A DNA stretch of 55,180 nucleotides from an uncultured Anaerobiospirillum sp. (GCA_944390115.1 CALXOW010000102.1:1-55180), one strand, 5' to 3'. Shown: positions 25,775 to 34,580, counted from the stretch's first letter. Program-made: numbers and translations. Notes: generated by a model not told the origin, from the letters alone.

Positions 25775-28444
25775 ATGGTCAACTATTTCTTACGCAAACT
25801 ATTTTACTGGCCAATTCGCATCACAGCCACTTGTGAGCCTATTCCCTTTGAGCCCCTCAAGCACATCAAGATCGATCCTAATAAGCAGATCGTCTACATC
25901 ATGGTGTCCTCGTCGGTGGGCAATATGCTCACGGTGGAGCGTTTGACCAACCAATTAGGCTGGCCGAGCCCATTTGAGAAGATTACCATCGGTGACAAGC
26001 TCCTGCCCCGCACCGCCTACCTGCGCAGCCCTTCGTTCTTTAGCTCCAACGCCCATGTGCGCGATATCAGTGAAATCATCTTCGACTGGTTTAGCGCCTG
26101 CCATGAGAGCAAGCAAGACCTGCAAATCATTCCGATCAGCGTCTTGTGGTCGCGCGATCCGTCGATTGAGGGTAAGGCCATTCGCGGCGTGGACCTCTCC
26201 ACTCCAGGCTGGCGCAAGTTTTTGACCTTGACCTTTGCCGGACGCGACAACTGCACCATTATCTCCGATCCGTGCTCAGCGATGTATTTAGAGCAGCGCC
26301 TCAACGAGATCGAGAACGTCGAGCAACGTCGCATCACTTTAAATCGCCTGATTTCGCTGCACTTCATGCGCAAGGCGCGCTCGATTGTGGGCCGTCCGTT
26401 CCCGAACCGCCCGAAGCTCCTGTTGGAGCTGGTGCAACGCCATGGCACCCAAACGGCGATTGCCGAAGAGATGCAAAAAAGTGGCGCGACCAAGGAAGAG
26501 CTCGAGAAGAAAGCTTATGACATCTTCAATGTCATGGTGGCCGATACGCGCTATCCGCTGCTGCGCTTCTTCAACAGCATTATTTCCTTAGTATGGAAGC
26601 GCATCTACCACGGCCAGAGCATTGTCGGCGCCAATCAGGTGCGTGAGCTGGTGCAAAGCGGTCATGAGATCATCTATATCCCATGCCACCGCTCGCATAT
26701 GGACTATGTGCTGCTCTTATTTGCCATCTTCCACGAAGGTCTGCCGATTCCGCAGGTGGCCTCGGGCGACAACCTCAATTTCTTCCCGGTAGGCCAAATC
26801 ATTCGCCGCTGCGGCTCCTACTTCATTCGCCGCAAGATGAAGGGCGATACCTTCTACACCGCCTTATTCCGTGAGTATCTCTCGGTGCTCTTTGAGCGCG
26901 GCTATGCCACCGAGTTCTTTATCGAGGGTGGTCGTTCACGTACCGGCCGTACCCTGCCGCCACGTACCGGCATGGTCTCGATGACGGTGCAGGCTCAATT
27001 GCGCGGTATTGAGCGCCCGATCGCCTTTATCCCAACCTACTTAGGCTACGAGCACGTGATGGAGGTAGGCTCCTACATGCACGAGCTGGAGGGTGCGGCC
27101 AAGAAGAAGGAGAGCATCAAGGGCTTATTGGGTATCTTCAAGCGTCTGCGCTACTACGGCCGTGGCTATGTCACCTTTGGCCGCCCGCTGATCGTGCCAA
27201 GATTTTTAAATGAGCATGTCCCAGATTGGCACAAGGACTTGGATCCAAGCGGCAACGCACGCCCCGCCTGGCTTTACGACACGGTCAATTTGATGAGCCA
27301 TGAGATCATCATCAACCTCAATGACTCAGCCACGATCAACGGCATCAATCTGTGTGCCCTCGCCTTGATTGGCGATGCCGACCACACCATGAGCATCAGC
27401 ATGTTAAAGCGCTGCCTCAAGCTCTACCTCTTCATCGTCAGCTGCGATCCGGAGCGCCAAAAGCTGATGCCAAGTCTCGACATCGACACCTTGATTTCGC
27501 AGGCCTTAGAGCTCAACAAATTCAAGGTCTACGATGTGGGCGAGGACATGAAGTTCGTGCGCCCAAGTCACGGCCAGACCTTACAGCTGACCTACTTCCA
27601 AAACAATATCCTGCACTTATTTGCGCTGCCCGCCCTGATTGCGACTATCTTGATTCGCAACGGCCACATCAGTCGAGCCGACGTCAACGCGCACACGCGC
27701 TCGCTCTTCTACTTCTTAAAGCACGAGCTCTTTGCGCCGGTGCAAGAGAGCAAGCTCGACGATCTGATCACAAGCTATATCAACGTCTTTGTCCAAGGTG
27801 GCTATATCTTAGAACTCGACCACGGCATGTTGACCTTATCAGGCGACGGCTACGAGGAGATGTTGATCCTCTCAAGCTCGATTCGCCTCAACCTGGTGCG
27901 CTACCTAGTAGCAGTCACGGTGTTAAAGCAGCTCAACGCGGGCGACCTCAACAAGCAAGAGTTTATCGACGCTTGCGTTGAGCTGTGTCACCTGGTGCCA
28001 AGCGAGGTCACCAACAACTCCCCAGAGTTTGCTGACCCGATCATGTTCAACATCATGTGTGACACCTTCATTCGCCACCACTACTTCAGCTATCTCGAGG
28101 ACGGCACGATTAGTCCAAATCCGCCGAAGATTGAGAAACTCGCGGTCGCCGCAACCCCACTCTTGGCCGCCAAGCTGGTACGCCACTTAAAGCAAGAGAT
28201 CACCTCGATCAAGCTCAAGACCAAGGCCAAGCCCGAGGAGCCGAAGGCCGAGCCCTCAGCTGAGGCTCCAGCTGAAACTAAAGCCGAAGAGCCAAAGACC
28301 AAGGCCGAGGAGTCGAAGGGCGAGATCAAAGCCGTAGCTGATGCCCCAGCAGAGAGCAAGGCTGATGAGGCTAAGACTGAGGCCCTAACCGAGACCAAGG
28401 CTGAAGAGCCTAAGGCCGCCGAGTCCGCTGAACCCAAGGCTTAA
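25775..28444 (+). CDS. plsB: Glycerol-3-phosphate 1-O-acyltransferase PlsB
   Basis: First acylation of glycerol-3-phosphate in phospholipid synthesis at the inner membrane. 889 aa against 807 in E. coli. The HX4D motif (H305-D310, HRSHMD), GDNLNFFPVG, FFIEGGRSRTGR and IPTYLGYE are all present. The last ~80 residues are an AEEPK/AESK-type charged low-complexity tail. The start is set by AAGGAG seven bases before 25775; the frame upstream to 25541 is open but not plsB-like. Confidence 0.95.
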   Translation: MVNYFLRKLFYWPIRITATCEPIPFEPLKHIKIDPNKQIVYIMVSSSVGNMLTVERLTNQLGWPSPFEKITIGDKLLPRTAYLRSPSFFSSNAHVRDISEIIFDWFSACHESKQDLQIIPISVLWSRDPSIEGKAIRGVDLSTPGWRKFLTLTFAGRDNCTIISDPCSAMYLEQRLNEIENVEQRRITLNRLISLHFMRKARSIVGRPFPNRPKLLLELVQRHGTQTAIAEEMQKSGATKEELEKKAYDIFNVMVADTRYPLLRFFNSIISLVWKRIYHGQSIVGANQVRELVQSGHEIIYIPCHRSHMDYVLLLFAIFHEGLPIPQVASGDNLNFFPVGQIIRRCGSYFIRRKMKGDTFYTALFREYLSVLFERGYATEFFIEGGRSRTGRTLPPRTGMVSMTVQAQLRGIERPIAFIPTYLGYEHVMEVGSYMHELEGAAKKKESIKGLLGIFKRLRYYGRGYVTFGRPLIVPRFLNEHVPDWHKDLDPSGNARPAWLYDTVNLMSHEIIINLNDSATINGINLCALALIGDADHTMSISMLKRCLKLYLFIVSCDPERQKLMPSLDIDTLISQALELNKFKVYDVGEDMKFVRPSHGQTLQLTYFQNNILHLFALPALIATILIRNGHISRADVNAHTRSLFYFLKHELFAPVQESKLDDLITSYINVFVQGGYILELDHGMLTLSGDGYEEMLILSSSIRLNLVRYLVAVTVLKQLNAGDLNKQEFIDACVELCHLVPSEVTNNSPEFADPIMFNIMCDTFIRHHYFSYLEDGTISPNPPKIEKLAVAATPLLAAKLVRHLKQEITSIKLKTKAKPEEPKAEPSAEAPAETKAEEPKTKAEESKGEIKAVADAPAESKADEAKTEALTETKAEEPKAAESAEPKA

Positions 28445-28625
28445 GCGCCAATAGGCGGCGTCAGCGCCGCCTTAAGCGGGCCCACCTGCGCAAGCTAGAA
28501 CGATTTTTGCAAGCAAGCTCAGTGGGCACGTTTGTGACGCGTTGCGCCCGACGCCCATGACCATAATTTATGGGGCATATTCCAAGTTTTGGGATATGAC
28601 CGAACATCACAAAGTGAAGACTGCT

Positions 28626-29111
28626 ATGCACCACAAGAATTTGACCGCCGCTGCATTAGTGCTTGTCAGTGCGCTGAGTGTCAGCACCGCTCCAGCATTT
28701 GCCGCACCTGATTCCTCTAAGGCTGCTGCCCTCAATGTGGCGAGCACCACTAACCCCAACGAAGTCCTAGTGCAAGCCACCGCCCCTGAGATTGGCTACT
28801 ACGACATGACGCCTGATTTCACTACCAATCTGGCGAGCATGGGCCGGGGTCGTCTGCACTACGTGCGCATTCACGTGAACATCATGGTCAAGGACAATGC
28901 CGACCTGCCATTAGTCACCGAGCAAGACCCGCTGATTCGTGACGCGATCTTATCGATCATCGGCACCAAGGAGTACAACGCCATTGCCACAGCCGCCGGT
29001 CGTGAAGCCTTGCGCGCAGAGTGCCGCGCCCGTGTCGCCGAGATCTTAGCCGAGAAGAAGGGCGGCCCAGTCCTGCAAGACCTGCTCTTCACCAACTACG
29101 TCTATCAATAG
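28626..29111 (+). CDS. Exported FliL-like protein
   Basis: 161 aa: a signal peptide (LTAAALVLVSALSVSTAPAFA), then a domain like the periplasmic part of FliL (LHYVRIHVNIMVKDNA; DPLIRDAILSIIGTKEYNAI; LQDLLFTNYVYQ). FliL normally works at the flagellar stator, but no flagellar gene is nearby and the membrane anchor is replaced by a cleavable signal. Similar stand-alone FliL-like proteins occur in other gammaproteobacteria. An upstream in-frame ATG at 28596 is an alternative start. Confidence 0.65.
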   Translation: MHHKNLTAAALVLVSALSVSTAPAFAAPDSSKAAALNVASTTNPNEVLVQATAPEIGYYDMTPDFTTNLASMGRGRLHYVRIHVNIMVKDNADLPLVTEQDPLIRDAILSIIGTKEYNAIATAAGREALRAECRARVAEILAEKKGGPVLQDLLFTNYVYQ

Positions 29112-29147
29112 GCCGATGCGGCTAAAGGCCTGAGCTCAAGCCCAAAG

Positions 29148-29176
29148 AAGCGGTGGCCCTCCGGCACCGCTTTTTT
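29148..29176 (+). terminator. Terminator of the FliL-like gene
   Basis: AAGCGGTG and CACCGCTT stem followed by six T's, 37 bp after the stop. Confidence 0.85.
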
Positions 29177-29265
29177 GTTGCCGCAATCCGTGACTGCTTG
29201 ACGCCCCGTGCCTCCAGCCACTTCGGCTTAAGCTTCAATTGCGTGTGGCCCACCCGCCCGCCCAT

Positions 29266-29312
29266 GGGGCGCGCCCTCAGGTGCAGCTCAATACGCTCTG
29301 GCGCGCTGCCCG
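29266..29312. repeat. Dispersed palindromic element, variant copy
   Basis: GGGGCGCGCC...GGCGCGCTGCC with the CTCAGGTGC.GCTCAATACGC core resembles the element at 16394, 16744, 46825 and 46972. It is preceded by the same CCCACCCGCCC flank. Confidence 0.55.
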
Positions 29313-29868
29313 GCTCTGATCCGTTGCCACCGGTGTCTCACCCCAAGCCCGGTGAGGCTTGGGCGCCCCGCACCTAACCGGTCTCTAAGGAACCTGGGCC
29401 GGTGCGAACTCAGGCTCAAGCCAATTTTGTCCTTGCCCCGCGCGGCAAAGATTGCTCACATTGCCCGTGCGGCAACCTAGGCTCCCTCCTTGATTGGCCC
29501 TCTTTGCTGCCACTTTGGTGGCTATGCGCATAAATGGCGCAAAATCAGGCTTTTGCACCAACTTTAGGCAAGTTGAGCTAGACCCCCTCAGATTGGCGCT
29601 AATTAGCTACAACCAAGCGCCCTGTGAGCCCCCATGCCCAGCGTCCTTTAGTTCTTAAATTTGTGACACATCCTCAAGTTTTGACATTAAAAACCGCATA
29701 AACATGGCATCTATCGCATCTATGAGATCTGAATTATTGAATCCACATCACGCTTTAGGTAGGGTGAGCGGTATGAATCATGCGACTTATGCAGCCGCAG
29801 ATGCCTGCATCAGCTGAGGCCTAAGACTCAGCTGGGAGGTGAGGCCATGTGGAGAGGAGAGATGACCC
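29313..29868 (+). other. Long upstream region of the first SDSxNS-family gene
   Basis: No gene beyond a short leader ORF (29847-29903). A perfect -35 TTGACA stands at 29681-29686 but the matching -10 is poor. A perfect hairpin CAGCTGAG/CTCAGCTG (29811-29834) lies just before the ribosome site GGGAGGTGAGG. Confidence 0.45.
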
Positions 29869-29903
29869 ATGATCTTAAACTCAGACTCCGTCAACAGTCC
29901 TAG
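29847..29903 (+). CDS. Possible 18-codon leader peptide overlapping the next gene
   Basis: ATG at 29847 sits after a very strong GGGAGGTGAGG site and reads MWRGEMTHDLKLRLRQQS before TAG. It overlaps the start of the next gene in another frame, so it could couple or attenuate its translation. No homology is recognised. Confidence 0.3.
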   Translation: MWRGEMTHDLKLRLRQQS

Positions 29904-30981
29904 CATGGGACGACTTGCGGCCCTGGATCAGAACGCCCGTAATCAGGCCAATCAAAACAACCTGACCCAAGATTCAGTCGCAACCGACCTTAACAGCACC
30001 CAAATTGCCGCTCAGGTTGATAAGAGCGCCCAAGAACAAGCGCAGCAACAAGCCCAACAACAATCCCAGCAGCAAACTCAGGCAACAGCGAGCGCGCAGG
30101 CGCCCGTCTCCGTCGCTACCGCCTCGAAGTTTTTAACCTACGCCAACCAGTGGTTTGCCACCCATGCCAAGGCCCTAAACGCCACCTCCAGCTACACTCA
30201 AACCAGCAACCTCAGCGCCCAGCAGACTAGCGCTGACGAGAGTGGGGCCAGCCTCAAGGTCACCCCTGACGAGCAAAAGAGTGCCACTACTTCGGTGCTC
30301 AAGAGCTTAATCTACGGTGTGCCCTTAAGCGGTGATGCCAAGCGCTTAATCAGTGATGCCTCGAGCTTTATTGGCCTCAACGGCTTATCGGCGGATATGC
30401 AGAAGCTGGCCCAAGAGAGCAGCAACTACGTTTTTGATACGCCGCTGGGCAAGATGACCCAACGCGACTTAAAGAGCCTCTCCCAGCGCATTTTTACCTT
30501 TGTCCACAACCCATCAGCGGCCTCCAGAAACCTGGTCCTAGCCGCGCTCCAAGACATCCAAGGGCGCCAGCACGAGATGCAGGCCCAAGCCATTGGCCAA
30601 GGCCCCTTTGCCAAGATCATGACCGAGATTCGTGAGAACGCAGGCAAGCCAAAGTCGCAGCAAGAAGGACAAGAGCACGAGGTCAAGTTCCAAACCCAAG
30701 CGGACAAGGCCGAGCAAACCGCCAGCGCCGCCAAGATGACGGCCGAAGAGTACAGCCAGGAGCAAGTGAGCGCCGCCTATGACAAGAAGGATGACGAGAC
30801 CGAGAGCAAGCTCGACTTAGAGACGCAGATCAAGCGCCTGCAAAACCCAGATCACGAAGAGGATCAACAATTCCTCTCCAACTTCAACGCCAGCCACGAG
30901 CTGCTACGCGATAACGAGCCGACAGCCAACCAAACCGCCGCTCCAACCTCCGAGCAGGCCGCCCCTGCAGCAGCGCCCTAG
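29869..30981 (+). CDS. SDSxNS/LIYGVPLS-family protein 1 (unknown function)
   Basis: 370-aa protein that I do not recognise; paralogue of the product at 32640. Shared blocks are an N-terminal SDSxNS (SDSVNS), LIYGVPLSGDAKRLI (about 147-161), YVFDTPLGKMTQRDL (about 188-202), DIQGRQHEM (about 226-234) and FLSNFNASHELLRD near the C-terminus. Residues ~50-80 are Gln-rich (QAQQQSQQQ), and the C-terminus is Ala/Pro-rich. No signal peptide or membrane segment; probably soluble and largely helical. It stands directly before the antitoxin/Fic pair. The ATG at 29869 overlaps a short leader ORF. Confidence 0.7.
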   Translation: MILNSDSVNSPSMGRLAALDQNARNQANQNNLTQDSVATDLNSTQIAAQVDKSAQEQAQQQAQQQSQQQTQATASAQAPVSVATASKFLTYANQWFATHAKALNATSSYTQTSNLSAQQTSADESGASLKVTPDEQKSATTSVLKSLIYGVPLSGDAKRLISDASSFIGLNGLSADMQKLAQESSNYVFDTPLGKMTQRDLKSLSQRIFTFVHNPSAASRNLVLAALQDIQGRQHEMQAQAIGQGPFAKIMTEIRENAGKPKSQQEGQEHEVKFQTQADKAEQTASAAKMTAEEYSQEQVSAAYDKKDDETESKLDLETQIKRLQNPDHEEDQQFLSNFNASHELLRDNEPTANQTAAPTSEQAAPAAAP

Positions 30982-31030
30982 GCTGAAGCCTAACGCGCCC
31001 CACCGCTCTAACCAATCCGCACCTAACCTA

Positions 31031-31053
31031 GGCCGAGCCCCCAAGGCTCGGCC
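31031..31053 (+). terminator. Hairpin after SDSxNS gene 1
   Basis: Perfect 9-bp stem GGCCGAGCC/GGCTCGGCC, followed by a weak T-containing stretch. A terminator is plausible. Confidence 0.55.
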
Positions 31054-31067
31054 TTGGTAGTTGGTGC

Positions 31068-31096
31068 TTGCCGTACAATCCACTATCACCTAAGAT
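31068..31096 (+). promoter_or_regulatory. Promoter of the antitoxin-Fic operon
   Basis: TTGCCG (31068-31073), 17-nt spacer, TAAGAT (31091-31096), about 38 bp before the antitoxin start. No obvious operator palindrome overlaps it. Confidence 0.65.
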
Positions 31097-31134
31097 TGCA
31101 CTACGATTGATTTAGCAACTAAAAGGATAATCTC

Positions 31135-31401
31135 ATGTACCGCATAGGCTCCCCACGCGATATCCGTATCCGCGAAATGGCTGGATTCAAGGCCTTTATC
31201 GAGGTCGACCTGGCCGACGAAGCATCACGTAAGCCGTACCGTGAGCTGTATGACAAATACATCGAAGGCGAAATCGATGATGACGGGTTTGATGATGGCC
31301 TTAAACGCATAGCAGAACACTACCGCACTAAAAAGGCATTAGTTTCTGAAGAAACAGAAATGCAGTTAACAGCTGATGAAATGAACAAGCTTTTTGCCTA
31401 A
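31135..31401 (+). CDS. VbhA-like antitoxin (putative)
   Basis: 88 aa. The segment LYDKYIEGEIDDDGFDDGLKRI matches the C-terminal part of VbhA-type Fic antitoxins (a YxxGEI pattern). The usual inhibitory motif [S/T]xxxE[G/N] is only partly present: KAFIEV (19-24) keeps the Glu but not the flanking residues. Such antitoxins plug the Fic ATP pocket with this Glu. AAAGGA lies 8 bases before the ATG. It ends 11 bp before the Fic gene, as in known modules. The last third and the junction are more A/T-rich than neighbouring genes, suggesting transfer. Confidence 0.6.
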   Translation: MYRIGSPRDIRIREMAGFKAFIEVDLADEASRKPYRELYDKYIEGEIDDDGFDDGLKRIAEHYRTKKALVSEETEMQLTADEMNKLFA

Positions 31402-31412
31402 ATAGTTGAGAT

Positions 31413-32378
31413 ATGTTTTTTCAAAACATAAACGAAGATTTAGTAATTGCAGCTAACACCAGAAACATAAGAAAGCTACGCAAAGAGACCATCCCTGCAA
31501 CCATAAACCGTGAGACCGTGCTGGAGCTTAACCGCCGCATCTTTGCCGGAATTGAAGTGGCAGGCTACACCCCAGGTACCTTTCGTCCGGCCTCGGATCC
31601 TGGCGCGTTCAATATCTCATCGCGCAATCTACCCTCTCAAAGCAACCGCCAGATCTTCTCGATGCGCTCGCTGGTAGACGAGGCGGCGTTAGCGCGCTTT
31701 GATCAAGCGCTCACTGAGCTTACCCCCAATAGGCTCAAGCCGCTTAGTACTTCTGAGTTTATCGCTAAAATCAGCGCTATCTATGCCCGTTTGGACTACA
31801 CCCATCCTTTTTGGGACGGCAACAGCCGCACCTTCCGCACCTTAATGGAAATGGCCGCCCACGAGGCTGGTTTTGACCTCAATTGGGACCAAATAGCAGC
31901 CAGCCAAGCATTACGCGATGCGCTCTACTGCGCGCGCAGTATTGAGGCCAACCGCTTAGCCCTAAAAGACCCAGCCCAAGCCCACGTCCGAGAGAGTGTG
32001 GAAAATATGCTGGAAGCGCTGAGCGACCAGCGCAGCTTAAGTGAGCTCCTGACCCAAGAGGAGATCGTGACTCCGATCCGCGCACTCGCCCTAATCAAAG
32101 CCATTCAGGAGAGCTTTAACGCTGCAAGCCACGAGCCTATGCGCTTCAAACAGCACTTGAGCCAAGAATGCCGGAAACTTAGCCTCCAATATCCAGAAAT
32201 CACAGAGGCACTCACGCAGCTGACCTGCTTTATGGAAGCCAAGATCACCAACGATCCACGTGGTTATCACACCTTGCTACACCAAGTCCTACCGGCCTTT
32301 TACCAAGTAATAGCCAGTGGTCAAACCATCATCACTCCAGAGCTGTTGAGTCAGTCCGTACCAACCTCAAACCAATGA
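31413..32378 (+). CDS. Fic-domain protein (putative AMP-transferase toxin)
   Basis: 321 aa. The Fic motif reads HPFWDGNSRTFR (131-142), so the catalytic His and both Arg are present, with Ser in place of the usual Gly/Lys of GNGR. The upstream flap/target region (TPGTFRPASDPGAFNISSRNL) fits the family. Fic enzymes usually transfer AMP to a Ser/Thr/Tyr of a target; the Ser variant could alter nucleotide handling. Residues ~215-321 form a helical C-terminal domain I cannot name. Co-transcribed with the antitoxin; no strong ribosome site, so translation may be coupled. Confidence 0.85.
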   Translation: MFFQNINEDLVIAANTRNIRKLRKETIPATINRETVLELNRRIFAGIEVAGYTPGTFRPASDPGAFNISSRNLPSQSNRQIFSMRSLVDEAALARFDQALTELTPNRLKPLSTSEFIAKISAIYARLDYTHPFWDGNSRTFRTLMEMAAHEAGFDLNWDQIAASQALRDALYCARSIEANRLALKDPAQAHVRESVENMLEALSDQRSLSELLTQEEIVTPIRALALIKAIQESFNAASHEPMRFKQHLSQECRKLSLQYPEITEALTQLTCFMEAKITNDPRGYHTLLHQVLPAFYQVIASGQTIITPELLSQSVPTSNQ

Positions 32379-32450
32379 CCTTTAAGCCAAGCTGCGCGCT
32401 AATACGCCTTTAACGGCACCAAACCAGCGCCTGCCGTGCCCCAGCTCCGC

Positions 32451-32481
32451 CTTAAGCGGCAGCTTTTGCCAGCTGCTTAAG
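32451..32481. other. Hairpin downstream of the Fic gene
   Basis: CTTAAGC.GCAGC pairs with GCTGC.TTAAG around TTTTGCCA. It lacks a T-run, so terminator activity is uncertain. Confidence 0.4.
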
Positions 32482-32639
32482 CCTAGGCGCTCGCGCCTCC
32501 ACCACGCACAAATTTGTACCGCGCCGCATGTACAGCCGCACTCGGCGCAAATTATTGCGCACGGCCACACCTTGGCACAATCGTGGCACTAAGCAAGGCA
32601 TGGGTGCGGCCTTGCCGCAGCAAGTTTGAGGGCTACTCT

Positions 32640-33572
32640 ATGATTTTTATCTCTGATTCGGCCAACAGCCAGAGCCTAGGCTGGCTCCAAGACTTAGACC
32701 GGGACGCGCGCCGCAGTGGCGGTGATTCGCAGTTTAAGAAAACCTTGGCCGCTGAAGCCTTGCCCACCACCCAGATTAGCCTCGAGGTCGGTAATAGTTC
32801 CGAGCAACAAAGCACGCGCAATGCCTTAATGGCCCAGCAGAGCGACACAGTGCGCGGCGCGGCTAACACCTTGGCGCGCCTCCAGCAATTCCTAGCCGCC
32901 CAAGAACCAGCCACTACAGCTAATCCAACTGATCCAGCCAAGGATGGAACCTTAGGCTCAGTCAATGCTGAGTTTGAGTACCAAAACGAGGAAGGCGATT
33001 GGGTCAAAGTACCTGTTGAGCTTAAGACTGGTGGCATTGAGCCTTTTGAAGGTTTTGTCACTCCTGAAGACCAAACCAAAGCCCTGCTCTCGGTGCTCAA
33101 CAGCCTAATCTACGGCGTCCCCCTCAGTGATGAGGCAAAAGAGCTCATTAAGGGCGAAGACAGCTTTATGTGGCTGTTAGGAATTGAGCAAGATGAGCTC
33201 AATTACGCCAAGGAAAATCCCGACTATGTGCTCGATACGCCGCTGGGCAAAATGACCTACAGCGACTTAGAGGAGCTCAGCAAGCGCGTCTATAATTACG
33301 TGGACAACCCAACCTTTACCACGCGCCTCGCGGCCCTAGCGACGCTCCAAGACATCGACGAGCGCCAAGACGAGCTTACTGCTCAATTTGACCAGCAAGC
33401 CCCATTCTCTGAGATTAAGGCTCAGATGCAGCAGGCTGCGGAGCAGCGCAAAGAAGTAGCCCAAGAGCAAGACATCAAGGATCAAATCAAGGAGCTCCAC
33501 GATAAGGAGCATGAGGCCGACCAGAACTTCCTCACCAACCTCAAGTTCAGCTACGACCTGCTACGCAGCTAA
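32640..33572 (+). CDS. SDSxNS/LIYGVPLS-family protein 2 (unknown function)
   Basis: 310 aa, paralogue of the product at 29869. It has SDSANS at the N-terminus, LIYGVPLSDEAKELI, YVLDTPLGKMTYSDLEELS, DIDERQDELTAQ and FLTNLKFSYDLLRS at the very end. It lacks the Gln-rich tract and the Ala/Pro tail of the first copy and is more acidic. No signal peptide. GAGGG stands 10 bases before the ATG at 32640; the frame upstream to 32514 is open but not conserved with the paralogue. It is followed by a strong terminator. Function unknown. Confidence 0.7.
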   Translation: MIFISDSANSQSLGWLQDLDRDARRSGGDSQFKKTLAAEALPTTQISLEVGNSSEQQSTRNALMAQQSDTVRGAANTLARLQQFLAAQEPATTANPTDPAKDGTLGSVNAEFEYQNEEGDWVKVPVELKTGGIEPFEGFVTPEDQTKALLSVLNSLIYGVPLSDEAKELIKGEDSFMWLLGIEQDELNYAKENPDYVLDTPLGKMTYSDLEELSKRVYNYVDNPTFTTRLAALATLQDIDERQDELTAQFDQQAPFSEIKAQMQQAAEQRKEVAQEQDIKDQIKELHDKEHEADQNFLTNLKFSYDLLRS

Positions 33573-33611
33573 ATCCCGCGCTGCTGCGGCACCAACAGTG
33601 CTGGATCCACC

Positions 33612-33647
33612 AAAAAGAAGCGGAACCCGTGGGTTCCGCTTCTTTTT
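33612..33647. terminator. Bidirectional terminator
   Basis: AAAAAGAAGCGGAACCC and its full complement form a 17-bp stem between convergent genes (SDSxNS gene 2 and glpG). Confidence 0.92.
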
Positions 33648-33674
33648 GGTGGGTTGGTCGACTGAGCCCAGCAC

Positions 33675-34580
33675 TTAGCGCAATGGGCGCTTGAAGTCGA
33701 CCAAGGCTAAGGCCATACCCACTAATAAGCCGCCTAAGTGGCAGATATTGGCGATGCCACTAAAGAGGAAGCCAATGCCGATGAAGATGGCACTGACTAA
33801 GAGCAAGCCTGGCGGGAGCCTCAGGTCACTGGGCAAGTCATGCCGTCTTGAGAGCACGCCCATATAACCGATCACGCCATAGACCACGCCACTTAAGCCG
33901 CCGAAGATAGCGTTACCGCCGAGACCCGATTGCAGGAAGATAAACTGCAAGATGTTCGAGACCAAGGCGATGGTCAGGATGATGTAGCCTATCTTCCAGG
34001 CGCCAAAGTGACGCTCAATCGGGCGGGCAAAGGCCTCAAACATCACCAAGTTAAACAGGATGTGGATGATGCCAAAGTGCAGGAAGATAGGCGTGAGCAC
34101 GCGCCACACCTGAAAATCAGCCGTCACCTGATCCCAGTGGTACCACGAGAGCGCCCCTAAAAGCGCATTTTCGAGGCTAGGCACGAGGCTTAGCACGAAG
34201 ATCAGTAGGCATATGACCTCAATGATGGAGGTCAGGCTCGCAAGACTCCAGGTATAGGTCCCCATGGAAAAAGATAGGAAGCTGGCGTTACTGCTGACCG
34301 TGCGCTCGCGCTTAGGGGTCTTACCTTGGGACCAGGCCGCTTGATTGTAGGCCTTGGCAAAAGGATTATTGCCAAAGCGCAACAGCTCGAGCTTAGCCTT
34401 GGAGACATCGGCCTCATTGGCGACGTAGATCGAGTAGTTGGCGCCAAAGCCGGGCTTGGCCGTAGCCTTAATCCCAATCGAGTTGAGATAGTCGGCAAAC
34501 TTGAGCGCCGCGCCGCGATCGCGCATCACGCCAATCTCAAAGGGGAAGTTGTAGTCGTCTATTTCTTTGAATTGAGCCAT
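33675..34580 (-). CDS. glpG: Rhomboid intramembrane serine protease GlpG
   Basis: Cleaves membrane-embedded substrates. 301 aa: a cytoplasmic N-terminal domain (~1-95), then six membrane helices with Ser230 (GGLSGVVYG) and His281 (ICHLGGL) as the catalytic dyad and [19 protein letters not shown] in the L1/TM2 region. The start lies inside the hldD end (22-bp overlap), so the two are probably translationally coupled. E. coli GlpG sits instead with glpE/glpR. Confidence 0.92.
   Translation of the reverse strand: MAQFKEIDDYNFPFEIGVMRDRGAALKFADYLNSIGIKATAKPGFGANYSIYVANEADVSKAKLELLRFGNNPFAKAYNQAAWSQGKTPKRERTVSSNASFLSFSMGTYTWSLASLTSIIEVICLLIFVLSLVPSLENALLGALSWYHWDQVTADFQVWRVLTPIFLHFGIIHILFNLVMFEAFARPIERHFGAWKIGYIILTIALVSNILQFIFLQSGLGGNAIFGGLSGVVYGVIGYMGVLSRRHDLPSDLRLPPGLLLVSAIFIGIGFLFSGIANICHLGGLLVGMALALVDFKRPLR

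Noticed and set aside
29153-29377. 74-codon ORF after the FliL-like gene
   Set aside because: It begins inside the terminator stem and crosses a dispersed repeat.
29681-29709. Sigma70 promoter with perfect TTGACA
   Set aside because: The -10 at 17 nt is ATGGCA; too weak to call as a promoter without mapping.
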